A stretch of 19,972 nucleotides of DNA from Stercoripulliclostridium_A sp045535235 (GTDB lineage Bacteria; Bacillota; Clostridia; Christensenellales; DTU072), in NCBI GenBank assembly GCA_045535235.1, contig JAZSLG010000055.1, positions 1-19,972 of the forward strand. The letters run 5' to 3'. A model generated the notes under the pieces. That model made no database searches, was not told the DNA's origin, and saw nothing but the letters and a program-made list of their open reading frames with translations. Positions within the stretch are counted from its first letter, which is position 1; each line of letters starts with the position of its first letter. The position numbers and the translations under genes were made by a program. Of the stretch, positions 1 through 8,049 are shown piece by piece.

Positions 1-3000
1 GTTTCTATCACGCCGTCGGTAATCTTAACTCCTACGAGAGAGTCTATCGTACTGTCTTCTCCAACTAGCGTATCAAGGGTTACGTTTCCTACGAAAGCAA
101 TAGTTTTTGCATCGTGGTCGTTAAATATTTTAACAATATTAGCGCTCGTCAACTTGCGTTCTTGGTTAACTAGACCACTAATGGTTACCTCGTCTAGTTC
201 GCCCAAGTTCTTAAAGCTATAATCGTTAACTTGGTGCATTATATCTATTACTACGTTTTGTACCGCGCTCATGAAAACGTTGTTGCCAAGAGCTTGGATT
301 GAATAAGAGTTTCCACTTGCTCTATCATTTACGATAGTAGGAGCAATTGCGGTGGAGTTTTCTACTATTTCGGTTACCAAACCGTTAGAATAAGTTACCG
401 TATATCTACGAGACAACAACAATTTCTTATCATTAGAGTTAATAATATATTCTTCAAACGAATTGGAAGAAGTTTGATTCTTAACACGAACTATTCCACT
501 ATCACTCACTGGGTTCAAGCCGTTCCAAGTGCCAGCCTTGTAACCGGATTGTTCGTCCGCAAGAGCGCTAGCGGGAACGAAGATTTCCATTCCGTTGTTA
601 GTAAGAACGTTAATATCGAAAGTATCCGCGTAAATAGTAGGAGCCGTAGTGGCGCTAATAAATATCTTAGTGAGGTTAATAGCTCCGCTAAACGCATGGT
701 CGCCAATATTTTTAACGGTTGCAGGAATATTTACTACCTCTATAGTTTCGTCGTTTTCAAAGATGCTTCCATTAATAAACTCAACGGTTTCGGGTATTTC
801 AAGAATGCTATTTACGCCCTTGTAATCAACCAAGTTACCGCCAAGAACAATAACGTATTCACCCTCGTAAGACTTCATCCACGCCGTATTGCGGAATGCT
901 TTTGCTCCAACCGAAGCAATATTGTAAGCCTTATCGATGGAAAGGGTTTCTTCTAGAGCAGTTATGGTAGGATTGGTAAGAGCGTCGCCTACTTTGTCGT
1001 AGGTGGTAACGGTAATATATTCAACGTACTCGTTGTCTTCAAGGAAGTTTGCTACTATTGCGGTAGCGTTTGCAAGAATGTTTACCGTCTTTACGTTTTG
1101 CGGTAGTGTTCCACCTATCAAGTTCTTAATGGATATAGTTGCATCGGAATTAAGAACGCTTAACTCTTCATTTTGAGCAAACAAGCTCATCATGGCTTCG
1201 GGAGTTACGTTATGAGTGTTGTAACTGTTTCTAATAGTGGCTTCCGTTAGGAAGGTTACGCCACCAAAAGGTTTTGAACCCAAATTCTTAATAAAGGTGG
1301 AATAACTCAATTTCGTGGTAACTCTTGGTAGAGCGTAGTCGGCAATTTCGTAAACGTCAATACCATTTAATTGCTCGGGTACTGTTAGAGCTAGGTTATC
1401 TCCTTGCATACCAAGAGCCTTAATAATCATTATGCCGTTATTGCCCTTTGCTTTACCGTAAATCCATATCCACTTTTCTTCAACGGAATCAACAGTCTTG
1501 ATTTCTTCAAACAAAGTTAGATTTTCAATCAACTCGCTAGAATATCCGGTCCACTTGCTTGCAGTAGCGGGTAGATAAATCTTCATTTCGGGGTGAGTCT
1601 TGTTAAAGGCGTAATCACCGACCAAAGAGGGTTCTCCGTCACCAAAGTGAATTATGCTTACTAGTTTATTGTCGCCTTCAAAGGCGCTTGCACCAACGTT
1701 TTCTACACCTGCAGATAGAACGACGGACTCAAGATTTACGCATCCCGCAAAAGCGTTTGCGCCAATATCCGTTAGTAACGCGCTTTGTGGGTTAACGACG
1801 TAAACTTGTCTTAATTTTTCGTTTCCTGCAAACGCGCTTGCAGTAATGGATACTACGTTTTCGGGTATTGCAACTATACTATCGGTGCCGTTATAACGAT
1901 AGAGAATACCGTTACCGATAATTATCATATCGTTCGAGTTGGATTTTAGCCACTTGGTGCCTTCAAATGCGTTTGCTCCAATGGTAGTTACTTTTTCAGG
2001 TATGCCGTAAGAAGTTCCACCAGATGTTAGAATTTCAAACGTTTCAAGAGAAATAGCTCCCTTGAAAGCATTCATACCAATAGCATTCACGTCGCTATAT
2101 TCTCTATTATCGAACACGACCTTTTCGAGAGCAGTACAGTTCAAGAACGCCTCTGCACTTATATTAGCCGTCAATCCGCCGATAACCACTTCCTTAACGT
2201 ATACGCAGTTTTCAAGGAAGTTGGGACTCATTGTGCCGGAAAGGGTCTTAACAACGGTTAACGCAGTGGGAGCAGTACCGCCAAACAACTCAGGAATGGT
2301 AATATTGGGAGTAATGCTCAAAGTATTAAGGTTGGGAACGCTGGAATATGCGTCGAACAAATATCCGGAGTTAATTGAGTTGTTGCTACCCACCGTTATG
2401 GAGAGATTGGAAAGTTGCTCGGTGGAAGCAAAGGTGTTTGCACTAATACCTACAACCGCGTCGAATGCGATAGATTGAATGGGGCCGTCAAATGCGTAGT
2501 CACCTATTTCCGCGACACGAATGGTTTGGTTATTTACGGATAAAAATTCGGGAATTACGACTTCCGTAAGTTCTTTACCTAAATATTGTATTAGTACCGC
2601 CCTACCATCGGTTGCAAGGTTATAGGACCACTCTGCAACACCATCTATCGTAACAATACTGCTTATCTCGTGAATCTTATCTTTAATAAGTTTCCAGTTT
2701 GCGTTAGCGGCACCGGAGGTATACATACTTACGCTTGGTACGTAAACTCTAAACGAATTCTTGTTTTGGAATACGTTTTCGCCCAAGTTTGCGGGAGTAG
2801 TTCTTTCAAATACTGCGTATCTAATACCAGTTGCACCGGCAAACGCTTTATCTTCAATCTTAATTACGTTTGCGGGAATAGTGATTTCGGTTATTGCCGT
2901 ACTATTAAGGAATGCACCGCTTTCAATAGTCGTCAAGCTTGCGGGGAAGGCGAAGGCCTTCTTTACGCCGTCAACTACCGAGTATTTTAGAGATTGGGTT

Positions 3001-3380
3001 TTGGCGAAAGCGTTCATGCCTATAGTAGAAAGGGTGGAATAATTATCAAAGATAACGGTTTCTAGGTTGATAGCGCCGTTAAACGCGTTATCGGGAATAA
3101 TGCTTACAGATGCCGGTATATTAATGCTTACTAGTCCTTCCATGTTCATAAACGCGCTAGGACCAATATTTGCTAAAGTAGAGGGAAGCCCTATTGTTTT
3201 AATAACTTTATTGCCTGCAAATGCGCTTGCACCAATAGAATCGACCGGTAGTCCGGGGTTACCGAAGAAGTTTGCAACTACTACGTCATTCTTATCAAAG
3301 CCCTCTTCTACACCAATTAAGGCGTAAGCGGTACCGCTATCGTTCAAAGCATAAATCATACCTTCGGTGTAGGCTATCTT
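1..3380 (-). repeat. BspA-like leucine-rich repeat region in super-modules
   Basis: From residue about 1155 to the edge, the lipoprotein repeats the LRR_5 pattern of an IxIPxxVxxIGxxAFxGxxxL type, for example IPASVSIIPDNAFNG and IGANAFAGCVNLESV. The ladder is divided into larger modules that each end in a strand followed by a proline: RVYVPSVSMY (P1369), MKIYLPATAS (P1758) and MEIFVPASAL (P2090). A new module starts after each. A fourth module runs off the edge. LRR_5 repeats occur in BspA-like adhesins of oral and gut bacteria and of Trichomonas. Confidence 0.85.
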
Positions 3381-6300
3381 AACTTCCCATCTGGCGTACA
3401 AAGTCAAATTGGAGGTTACCGGCGAGCCGAATACGTACTTATTCTTAAACTCAGGTTCGGTATACCAACCGATAAATACGTAATCTTCTTTGGTTAAATT
3501 CTCGCTAGGAGCAACGCTATAGGTGCCGTGTGCGTATTGCTTGGTTGCTATAACGTCGTCGGAATTGGTTACGTAGTTAATATCGTAAACGGAAGTTACG
3601 TGGTTGGAATAAATAACAACGTTGGAAGTTACTACGTAGAACAAATGTCCTGCAAAGGCGATTTCCTTATTAGTAGTTAAAATAACGTCGTTAGCAACTT
3701 GCTTCCAACCGTCCTCGGTCTCTACCAATTCAAAAATCTTGTTTTCATCCCAGTTGTTTTCTATTAGTCCCAAGAGAGTTGCTGGATTCTCGTTAGAGTA
3801 ATAGAACTTATTTCCTTTTACAATCAAGGAAACCGCGGACGTGCTTATTTCGTAAACGCCGTCATCGCCGTGTTCACCACTCAAAATCCAAGAATTCAAA
3901 TCGTTGTCATATCTAAAGACGCGCGTACCAATGGTCCAACCAACAAAGTCTTTACCCTCTTTCATCGGGTTTGCTACGGTTGCGTCAACATCAATACCTT
4001 GACCGTGATCCTTTCTTTGATATTCAACGTAAGCTTGTCCGTCGTACTGCAAATATACGTTATTTTCTCTGTCTTTGAACTCTACGGTATAAACGTTAAT
4101 ACTCCACTCCGGCGTAACGTTGAGAGGCTTTTTAACACTATTGATATCCGCGTCGTCGTTTTCATTGGCCTTAACGGGATTCCATCTAGTCAATCTATAA
4201 CCCTCTCTAACGGGTAAATCCACATTGGCGGGGAATATTGCTTGTTTACCATGTTCAACTTTGGTAATAGCGTAGGTCAAACCGTTATACGTCCAAGTAA
4301 CGTCGTAATAAACGGACTCGAAAATTGCCATATAGTCGGTGTCTTCGACTATAATTTGCTCCATGCTCTTATCCCAACCCTTAAAGATTTTACCCTCTAC
4401 GCTAGGTTCGGGAACACTACTTTGTATCTTGTTACCGTGTTCAACGTTCAAGCTATAGAAGAAATCGCCGACACTGATATAAAAGTTTACGGTATAAACC
4501 TTAACGTTGTACGCAACGGCGAGTTCCAAATCTCCCATGATGGGTTTAGTAAAATCAAAGGGAGTGGTGGTTTCTCCGCGAACGTACCAATCGCCCTCTA
4601 GTCCCTCTTTTTGCTCTATTGCGGGCATATCTTCTTTAAGCAGATATTCACCGTTGATTACGGTAGTCGTACCAAGCAAATTATCGGTATCATTATATAG
4701 AGCGATAGTATGTATTTTGGACCACTTTGCGTACAAGGTAAGTACGTCTGCGCCCGAAACGCTAAATCTACGTTCCATTTCGGCAGTCCATTCTTCCGGA
4801 GTTTTGTCTTTATCGTTAACTAGATGATTGGTTAGAGAATTTACGTTAAGAACGTAAGCGCCCAAATTCCAAGGTTTAGCCCAACTCAAATCGGTATACC
4901 AACCGTCAAAATGATAACCGCTGTAATTCAAATTATCCGCACTTACGAGTGTATCGTATAAAGTGGATACGGAATAAGAACTGGGCATGTTGGGAACGTT
5001 GGGAACAAATACTACGTTAAAAGCATCCGCCTCAAATTTAGCGGTAATTTCGGTATCTGCTTTAATATTTTTATATTCATAAGGAATATCGTTTTCGTCC
5101 AAAGCACCCCAACTGACGAACTTGTAACCAAGTCTCTTTGGAAGGGTCGTAGGCTCGATTGCATCGCTACGATAAGCAACCTCTTGCTCCTCGATTATCT
5201 CACGATTGTAGTTATAGAACGTTACCTTGTAGGTGTTTATCGTATATTTTGCAACGATTTCTTTATCTGACCTTACGTCTTGCAAAGCCTCATCGCTTAG
5301 TGGCGTGCCACCAATATACCAAGTTCCGGTATACCCCTCTTTGGAAGGTACAGGTACTCTAGATACGTTTGCACCCTCTCTAACAGATAGAGTAGTAATC
5401 TTTTCAACAACTCCGTTTTCACACTCGTCGCAGTCTACGTAGCCACTCTCTTCACAGTTAGCGCAACCAACTTTGTCACCATTACAGCTTGAGCAAACCA
5501 ATTTGCCGTCTACACAACCATCTACGGTGCAATCGATTTCGCCCTTGAACGTTACGGTATAAATCTTTACCCATTTTGCGTAAACCGTGGTGTCGGTGGT
5601 AACGCGGTCGGTGTTAAAGTTCCACTCGTTTCCTTGCGTACACTCCGCATTCTTGTACCAACCGTCGAAAGCGTATCCGTAACGAACTGGGTCGGTAGTA
5701 GGACGGCTAACGGGATTATTGTGAGTAACGTTGGTTACGTTTGCGTAATCCGAGCCACTACCGTCGTTCAGCTTGAAAACTACGTCGTACTTGTTAACGA
5801 CGTATTTAGCCTCGATATTAATATCGGCGGTTATACTATTAAAGCTTTGCGACCATCTTTCGGACCAACTTGCCAGCCATTCCTCGTCGGTTGCTTCCTC
5901 GTTCAATGGGAAATGTTTGGTTTTATCAGCACTGTTGTAAGGAACGTCGTTCTTTTCGAGGTTTCTTATTTCTTGTAGCTCTTCTTTAGCAAGATTGGTG
6001 CCGTAAGCTACGTCCTCAAAAGTTTTTAGAACGTAAGGCGTAACTCCGTCCTCACCCATATAATAGAAAACAACGGTATAGGTTGCTGTAACGTACTTTG
6101 CGTTAACTACAACGTTACTATAAATGTTGGTAAACGCGGTACGGTCCCAACTACCAATCATTCCTTTAACGTAAGGAAGTGCGGGGACGTCCGTTAGATT
6201 GCCACCCGCTTTAACGTATTTAACGACGTCGGGAATATCGTTATATTCCGGGTCGTATTTGAAAGTTATAGAATAAAGTTTCGACCACTTAGCATAAAGA

Positions 6301-6842
6301 GTGGTATCCGCTACCACTTTATCAATATTGAAATCCCATTTGTCGTTGTAGGTCGATTGCTTGTACCAACCGTCGAAAGCGTATCCCTCACGAACGGGAT
6401 CGTCCGGCGCCGTTATCGTTTCAAACTCTCCTGCCGATATTGGTTCTACCCTTTGACCTTCTCCAGTACTAAACGTTACGGTATATTTTGCACTTGCGCT
6501 AGCTTTATCGGTAACTTTGATAACCATGCTGGTAGCAACGCCTCTATACTCAATGATTACGTTTAGAACGTCTACCTCTTTATCGGTCTTAAAGTTCATA
6601 ACTTTTAGGTCTTCTCTAACGTCCGTTGCGAACACGGTGTAGACTTCGCCGTCAGTGCGAGTAACGACGAGTTCAAGACCCGTTAAATCGAGTTCATCAC
6701 CAATAACGTATTCAGTTTTGTAATCGCAGTCTTCTTTTATCTCAACGGAAGCTATCCCCACCGAAGTGCAGGAAACGAGTACCGTTAAGGCAAGTGCCGT
6801 AATTAGTAGCATTAAAACCGGGAATTTTAGCCTGTTAGTCAT
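1..6842 (-). CDS. Giant surface lipoprotein with Ig-like, InlB-type and BspA-like repeats (3'-partial)
   Basis: One open frame runs without a stop from ATG at 6842 to the left window edge (at least 2280 residues), so the C-terminus is missing. The start is supported by AGAGG upstream. Residues 1-24 are a lipoprotein signal peptide (MTNRLK, hydrophobic core, lipobox LVSC), with C25 as the predicted lipidated cysteine. Residues about 35-115 resemble a group 3 bacterial Ig-like domain (YVIGDELDLTGLEL). Residues about 119-1152 hold roughly a dozen InlB/Listeria-Bacteroides-type repeats (YTVTF start, GYAFDGWYK middle, LYAKW end). Residues about 1155 to the edge are BspA-like LRR_5 repeats (IGASAFAG, IPASV patterns). 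An eight-cysteine insert lies at 438-474 and an unassigned insert at about 970-1080. Lipidation implies anchoring to the outer face of the membrane. The family includes adhesins and host-interaction proteins, but the ligand here is unknown. The architecture is clear; the function is inferred. Confidence 0.93.
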   Translation of the reverse strand, partial: MTNRLKFPVLMLLITALALTVLVSCTSVGIASVEIKEDCDYKTEYVIGDELDLTGLELVVTRTDGEVYTVFATDVREDLKVMNFKTDKEVDVLNVIIEYRGVATSMVIKVTDKASASAKYTVTFSTGEGQRVEPISAGEFETITAPDDPVREGYAFDGWYKQSTYNDKWDFNIDKVVADTTLYAKWSKLYSITFKYDPEYNDIPDVVKYVKAGGNLTDVPALPYVKGMIGSWDRTAFTNIYSNVVVNAKYVTATYTVVFYYMGEDGVTPYVLKTFEDVAYGTNLAKEELQEIRNLEKNDVPYNSADKTKHFPLNEEATDEEWLASWSERWSQSFNSITADINIEAKYVVNKYDVVFKLNDGSGSDYANVTNVTHNNPVSRPTTDPVRYGYAFDGWYKNAECTQGNEWNFNTDRVTTDTTVYAKWVKIYTVTFKGEIDCTVDGCVDGKLVCSSCNGDKVGCANCEESGYVDCDECENGVVEKITTLSVREGANVSRVPVPSKEGYTGTWYIGGTPLSDEALQDVRSDKEIVAKYTINTYKVTFYNYNREIIEEQEVAYRSDAIEPTTLPKRLGYKFVSWGALDENDIPYEYKNIKADTEITAKFEADAFNVVFVPNVPNMPSSYSVSTLYDTLVSADNLNYSGYHFDGWYTDLSWAKPWNLGAYVLNVNSLTNHLVNDKDKTPEEWTAEMERRFSVSGADVLTLYAKWSKIHTIALYNDTDNLLGTTTVINGEYLLKEDMPAIEQKEGLEGDWYVRGETTTPFDFTKPIMGDLELAVAYNVKVYTVNFYISVGDFFYSLNVEHGNKIQSSVPEPSVEGKIFKGWDKSMEQIIVEDTDYMAIFESVYYDVTWTYNGLTYAITKVEHGKQAIFPANVDLPVREGYRLTRWNPVKANENDDADINSVKKPLNVTPEWSINVYTVEFKDRENNVYLQYDGQAYVEYQRKDHGQGIDVDATVANPMKEGKDFVGWTIGTRVFRYDNDLNSWILSGEHGDDGVYEISTSAVSLIVKGNKFYYSNENPATLLGLIENNWDENKIFELVETEDGWKQVANDVILTTNKEIAFAGHLFYVVTSNVVIYSNHVTSVYDINYVTNSDDVIATKQYAHGTYSVAPSENLTKEDYVFIGWYTEPEFKNKYVFGSPVTSNLTLYARWEVKIAYTEGMIYALNDSGTAYALIGVEEGFDKNDVVVANFFGNPGLPVDSIGASAFAGNKVIKTIGLPSTLANIGPSAFMNMEGLVSINIPASVSIIPDNAFNGAINLETVIFDNYSTLSTIGMNAFAKTQSLKYSVVDGVKKAFAFPASLTTIESGAFLNSTAITEITIPANVIKIEDKAFAGATGIRYAVFERTTPANLGENVFQNKNSFRVYVPSVSMYTSGAANANWKLIKDKIHEISSIVTIDGVAEWSYNLATDGRAVLIQYLGKELTEVVIPEFLSVNNQTIRVAEIGDYAFDGPIQSIAFDAVVGISANTFASTEQLSNLSITVGSNNSINSGYLFDAYSSVPNLNTLSITPNITIPELFGGTAPTALTVVKTLSGTMSPNFLENCVYVKEVVIGGLTANISAEAFLNCTALEKVVFDNREYSDVNAIGMNAFKGAISLETFEILTSGGTSYGIPEKVTTIGANAFEGTKWLKSNSNDMIIIGNGILYRYNGTDSIVAIPENVVSITASAFAGNEKLRQVYVVNPQSALLTDIGANAFAGCVNLESVVLSAGVENVGASAFEGDNKLVSIIHFGDGEPSLVGDYAFNKTHPEMKIYLPATASKWTGYSSELIENLTLFEEIKTVDSVEEKWIWIYGKAKGNNGIMIIKALGMQGDNLALTVPEQLNGIDVYEIADYALPRVTTKLSYSTFIKNLGSKPFGGVTFLTEATIRNSYNTHNVTPEAMMSLFAQNEELSVLNSDATISIKNLIGGTLPQNVKTVNILANATAIVANFLEDNEYVEYITVTTYDKVGDALTNPTITALEETLSIDKAYNIASVGAKAFRNTAWMKSYEGEYVIVLGGNLVDYKGVNSILEIPETVEFINGSIFENDETIEVVNIPATVKNIGDHAFSGAINLTKIFISATTAPTIYADTFDINVLTNNGMEIFVPASALADEQSGYKAGTWNGLNPVSDSGIVRVKNQTSSNSFEEYIINSNDKKLLLSRRYTVTYSNGLVTEIVENSTAIAPTIVNDRASGNSYSIQALGNNVFMSAVQNVVIDIMHQVNDYSFKNLGELDEVTISGLVNQERKLTSANIVKIFNDHDAKTIAFVGNVTLDTLVGEDSTIDSLVGVKITDGVIE
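5421..5531 (-). other. Eight-cysteine DnaJ-like insert within an InlB-type repeat
   Basis: Residues 438-474 contain C438-x4-C443, then C450-x2-C453-N-G, C460-x2-C463 and C471-x2-C474-E-N-G. The three CxxC pairs are separated by 6 and 7 residues and glycines follow them. This resembles the CxxCxGxG zinc-binding region of DnaJ. The insert sits just after the opening strand of InlB-type unit 5 (IYTVTFKGEI) and before the rest of that unit. Zinc binding is inferred from spacing alone; disulfides are the alternative for an exported protein. Confidence 0.75.
5652..5678 (-). repeat. 27-nt direct repeat, copy in InlB-type unit 4
   Basis: This 27-base stretch is identical to 6360-6386, 708 bases away (exactly 236 codons, so in frame). 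It encodes the GYAFDGWYK core of unit 4, whereas other units encode the same motif with different codons. It suggests a comparatively recent internal duplication or gene conversion between units 1 and 4. Confidence 0.8.
6360..6386 (-). repeat. 27-nt direct repeat, copy in InlB-type unit 1
   Basis: Identical to 5652-5678 and encoding the GYAFDGWYK core of unit 1. The bases immediately flanking both copies differ, so identity ends there. Similarity continues more weakly into the following W[DN]FN-x-DxVxxDTTxYAKW segments of both units. Confidence 0.8.
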
Positions 6843-6850
6843 AGTAATAA

Positions 6851-6858
6851 ACCTCTTT
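6851..6858 (-). promoter_or_regulatory. Ribosome binding site of the giant lipoprotein gene
   Basis: On the minus strand AAAGAGGT lies about 8 bases upstream of the ATG at 6842. It fixes the start, and the next residues form a proper lipoprotein signal peptide. Confidence 0.75.
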
Positions 6859-6910
6859 CTTTGCTGTTTTGCGATAGGGCGTTCGCACTCACCCTCGCGT
6901 GTGCATATAT

Positions 6911-6939
6911 ATAATATAATAAAGGCGGGCTTTTTGCAA
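6911..6939 (-). promoter_or_regulatory. Sigma-70-type promoter of the giant lipoprotein gene
   Basis: On the minus strand TTGCAA (6939-6934) is followed after exactly 17 bases by TATTAT (6916-6911). Transcription would start near 6904, leaving a leader of about 60 bases before the ATG. Both hexamers are near consensus and the spacing is ideal. The surrounding DNA is AT-rich, so -10-like matches are common and the exact start is uncertain. Confidence 0.65.
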
Positions 6940-6978
6940 GACCTTTTTGAAATATTTACTAAAATTACACGCGGGCGC

Positions 6979-7007
6979 TTGCATTTATATAAAAATTTTG
7001 TTAATAT
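6979..7007 (+). promoter_or_regulatory. Sigma-70-type extended -10 promoter of the acetyltransferase operon
   Basis: TTGCAT (6979-6984), 17 bases, then TAATAT (7002-7007), preceded by an extended -10 TG at 6999-7000. Transcription would start near 7014 and leave a leader of roughly 38 bases. The two divergent -35 boxes (6934-6939 and 6979-6984) are 39 bases apart, so one bound regulator could affect both promoters. Confidence 0.65.
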
Positions 7008-7051
7008 ACTACCATCCCGAAATTTAACCGTTTTGAGGAAAATGGAAATTA

Positions 7052-8041
7052 ATGTTAAACGAAGCACTAAAAAAACAACTCGTCGAGTTGCATAAGGTTT
7101 GTTTTAACGACGGAGATTACGCCGACTTTTTCTTTGAAAATCGCTTGTCCGAAATCCAGATTTTCTTAGTAAAAGAAGGAGATGAAGTACTCTCTGCTTG
7201 TTACGCAAGATTCTTTGATTTGGTGCTATTTGGAAACAATGTTAAAGTCCCCTTCCTTACAGGGGTGGCAACCTCTCCCAAACACCGCTACAAAGGTTAT
7301 GCAAGAGAGGTCGTGGAAAAAGCAAAAAGTGAATTAAAGGCGCAAGGTTATCCTTTCGTATTGTTGCACCCTTTCAACCATGATTTTTATAGAAAACTCG
7401 GGTTTGAAACAATCAACTACGTAACCCGCCTTACTCCAAACAAACAATCGTACAAAGGCGTTGTTTTTACTAAAATGACCCCTTCCGATTTACCCTTGGT
7501 AAGCAAACTTTACGACAAACTAATAGCCACCTACTACGGCTACAAAACTCGCAGTCTAAGGGAAATAGAGCTATTAATCGGCAATTCATTAAAACATGGC
7601 GGTTTCGGTTACATTATTCACTCAAACGGCACCCCTAAAGGCTATGTTTGGTGCGAAGACGGCAACTGTATGGAAGCCCTTGCGGAAAGCAATAATATGT
7701 TTGATGGTTTGCCATTACCTGCCGGATATACTATCCCCGTTCAAGGGGGTGAAATAGACTACTCGATGGGCGCGGTGTTATCCGTAAACGAACTATTAAA
7801 AGTTACGCCTTATCTACGAAACGCAAGCGAAAAGATTTGTTTTGGACTTGGTGAGGTAAACTATAACTTGGAGGTAAAAGAAGGGTGCTTCCATTCTGTT
7901 ACCACAACGCTTTCGGAAGGCTGTAAACTTACTGAAAGAGAACTAATATCAATATGCCTCGGGCAAGGCGCACGCGTAAAAGATAATCCTTTTGAAGGAA
8001 TTATACCCTATTACGATTTTGCTTGTTACGAGATATATTAG
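7052..8041 (+). CDS. Eis-like GNAT family N-acetyltransferase
   Basis: A 329-residue protein that would transfer an acetyl group from acetyl-CoA to an amine; the substrate cannot be read from the sequence. The GNAT acetyl-CoA loop is visible at residues 71-84 (GVATSPKHRYKGYA, with the R-x-x-G-x-A core). It is followed by HPFNHDFYRKLGFE (106-119), the Eis-family signature; Y113 matches the conserved general-acid tyrosine position. Eis proteins have two GNAT-like lobes and an SCP2-like C-terminal domain, and use their terminal carboxylate in catalysis. This protein ends in CYEIY and is shorter than the roughly 400-residue mycobacterial Eis. No secretion signal is seen, so it should be cytoplasmic. 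The only upstream in-frame codons before a TGA (7034-7036) are not starts, so ATG 7052 is chosen, although its ribosome binding site (TGGAAATT) is weak. First gene of the plus-strand operon. Confidence 0.82.
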   Translation: MLNEALKKQLVELHKVCFNDGDYADFFFENRLSEIQIFLVKEGDEVLSACYARFFDLVLFGNNVKVPFLTGVATSPKHRYKGYAREVVEKAKSELKAQGYPFVLLHPFNHDFYRKLGFETINYVTRLTPNKQSYKGVVFTKMTPSDLPLVSKLYDKLIATYYGYKTRSLREIELLIGNSLKHGGFGYIIHSNGTPKGYVWCEDGNCMEALAESNNMFDGLPLPAGYTIPVQGGEIDYSMGAVLSVNELLKVTPYLRNASEKICFGLGEVNYNLEVKEGCFHSVTTTLSEGCKLTERELISICLGQGARVKDNPFEGIIPYYDFACYEIY

Positions 8042-8049
8042 GAGAAAAA

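Larger units (their letters stand above)
3387..6488 (-). repeat. Array of about 12 InlB/Listeria-Bacteroides-type repeats inside the lipoprotein
   Basis: In residues about 119-1152 of the lipoprotein, each unit opens with a Y-x-V-x-F strand, has a central GYxFDGWY or equivalent, and closes with LYAKW, EAKYV or ITAKF. Units are mostly 60-80 residues. Unit 3 and unit 7 are lengthened by an insertion containing T[DP]EEW (W322 and W685), unit 5 by a cysteine-rich segment, and the spacer before the last unit by about 110 residues. Units 1 and 4 are the most alike. Repeats of this family form small beta-grasp-like folds and usually act as a stalk or spacer on surface proteins. Unit boundaries were set by eye. 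Confidence 0.85.

Noticed and set aside
474..956. Open reading frame of 160 codons on the plus strand
   Set aside because: It is antisense to the LRR region of the lipoprotein. The protein has no recognisable pattern and there is no convincing ribosome binding site, while the minus-strand frame has regular repeats.
2062..4827. A series of overlapping plus-strand open frames of 86-138 codons
   Set aside because: All are reversed images of the repeat-rich lipoprotein gene. Their spacing follows the repeats and no domain is recognisable.
1..6842. Repetitive appearance considered as a CRISPR or tandem DNA array
   Set aside because: The periodicity is at the protein level in one open frame with varied codons and unit lengths. 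There are no short identical repeats with unique spacers.
6766..7095. A 109-codon plus-strand frame over the divergent intergenic region
   Set aside because: It overlaps the lipoprotein signal peptide, both promoters and the acetyltransferase start in another frame. The ATG at 7042 in this frame is also out of frame with the GNAT protein.
8023..8049. TTG start giving the alkaline phosphatase nine more residues
   Set aside because: It lies inside the end of the acetyltransferase gene. The ATG at 8050 has TAGGAG directly before it and starts just ahead of the membrane anchor.
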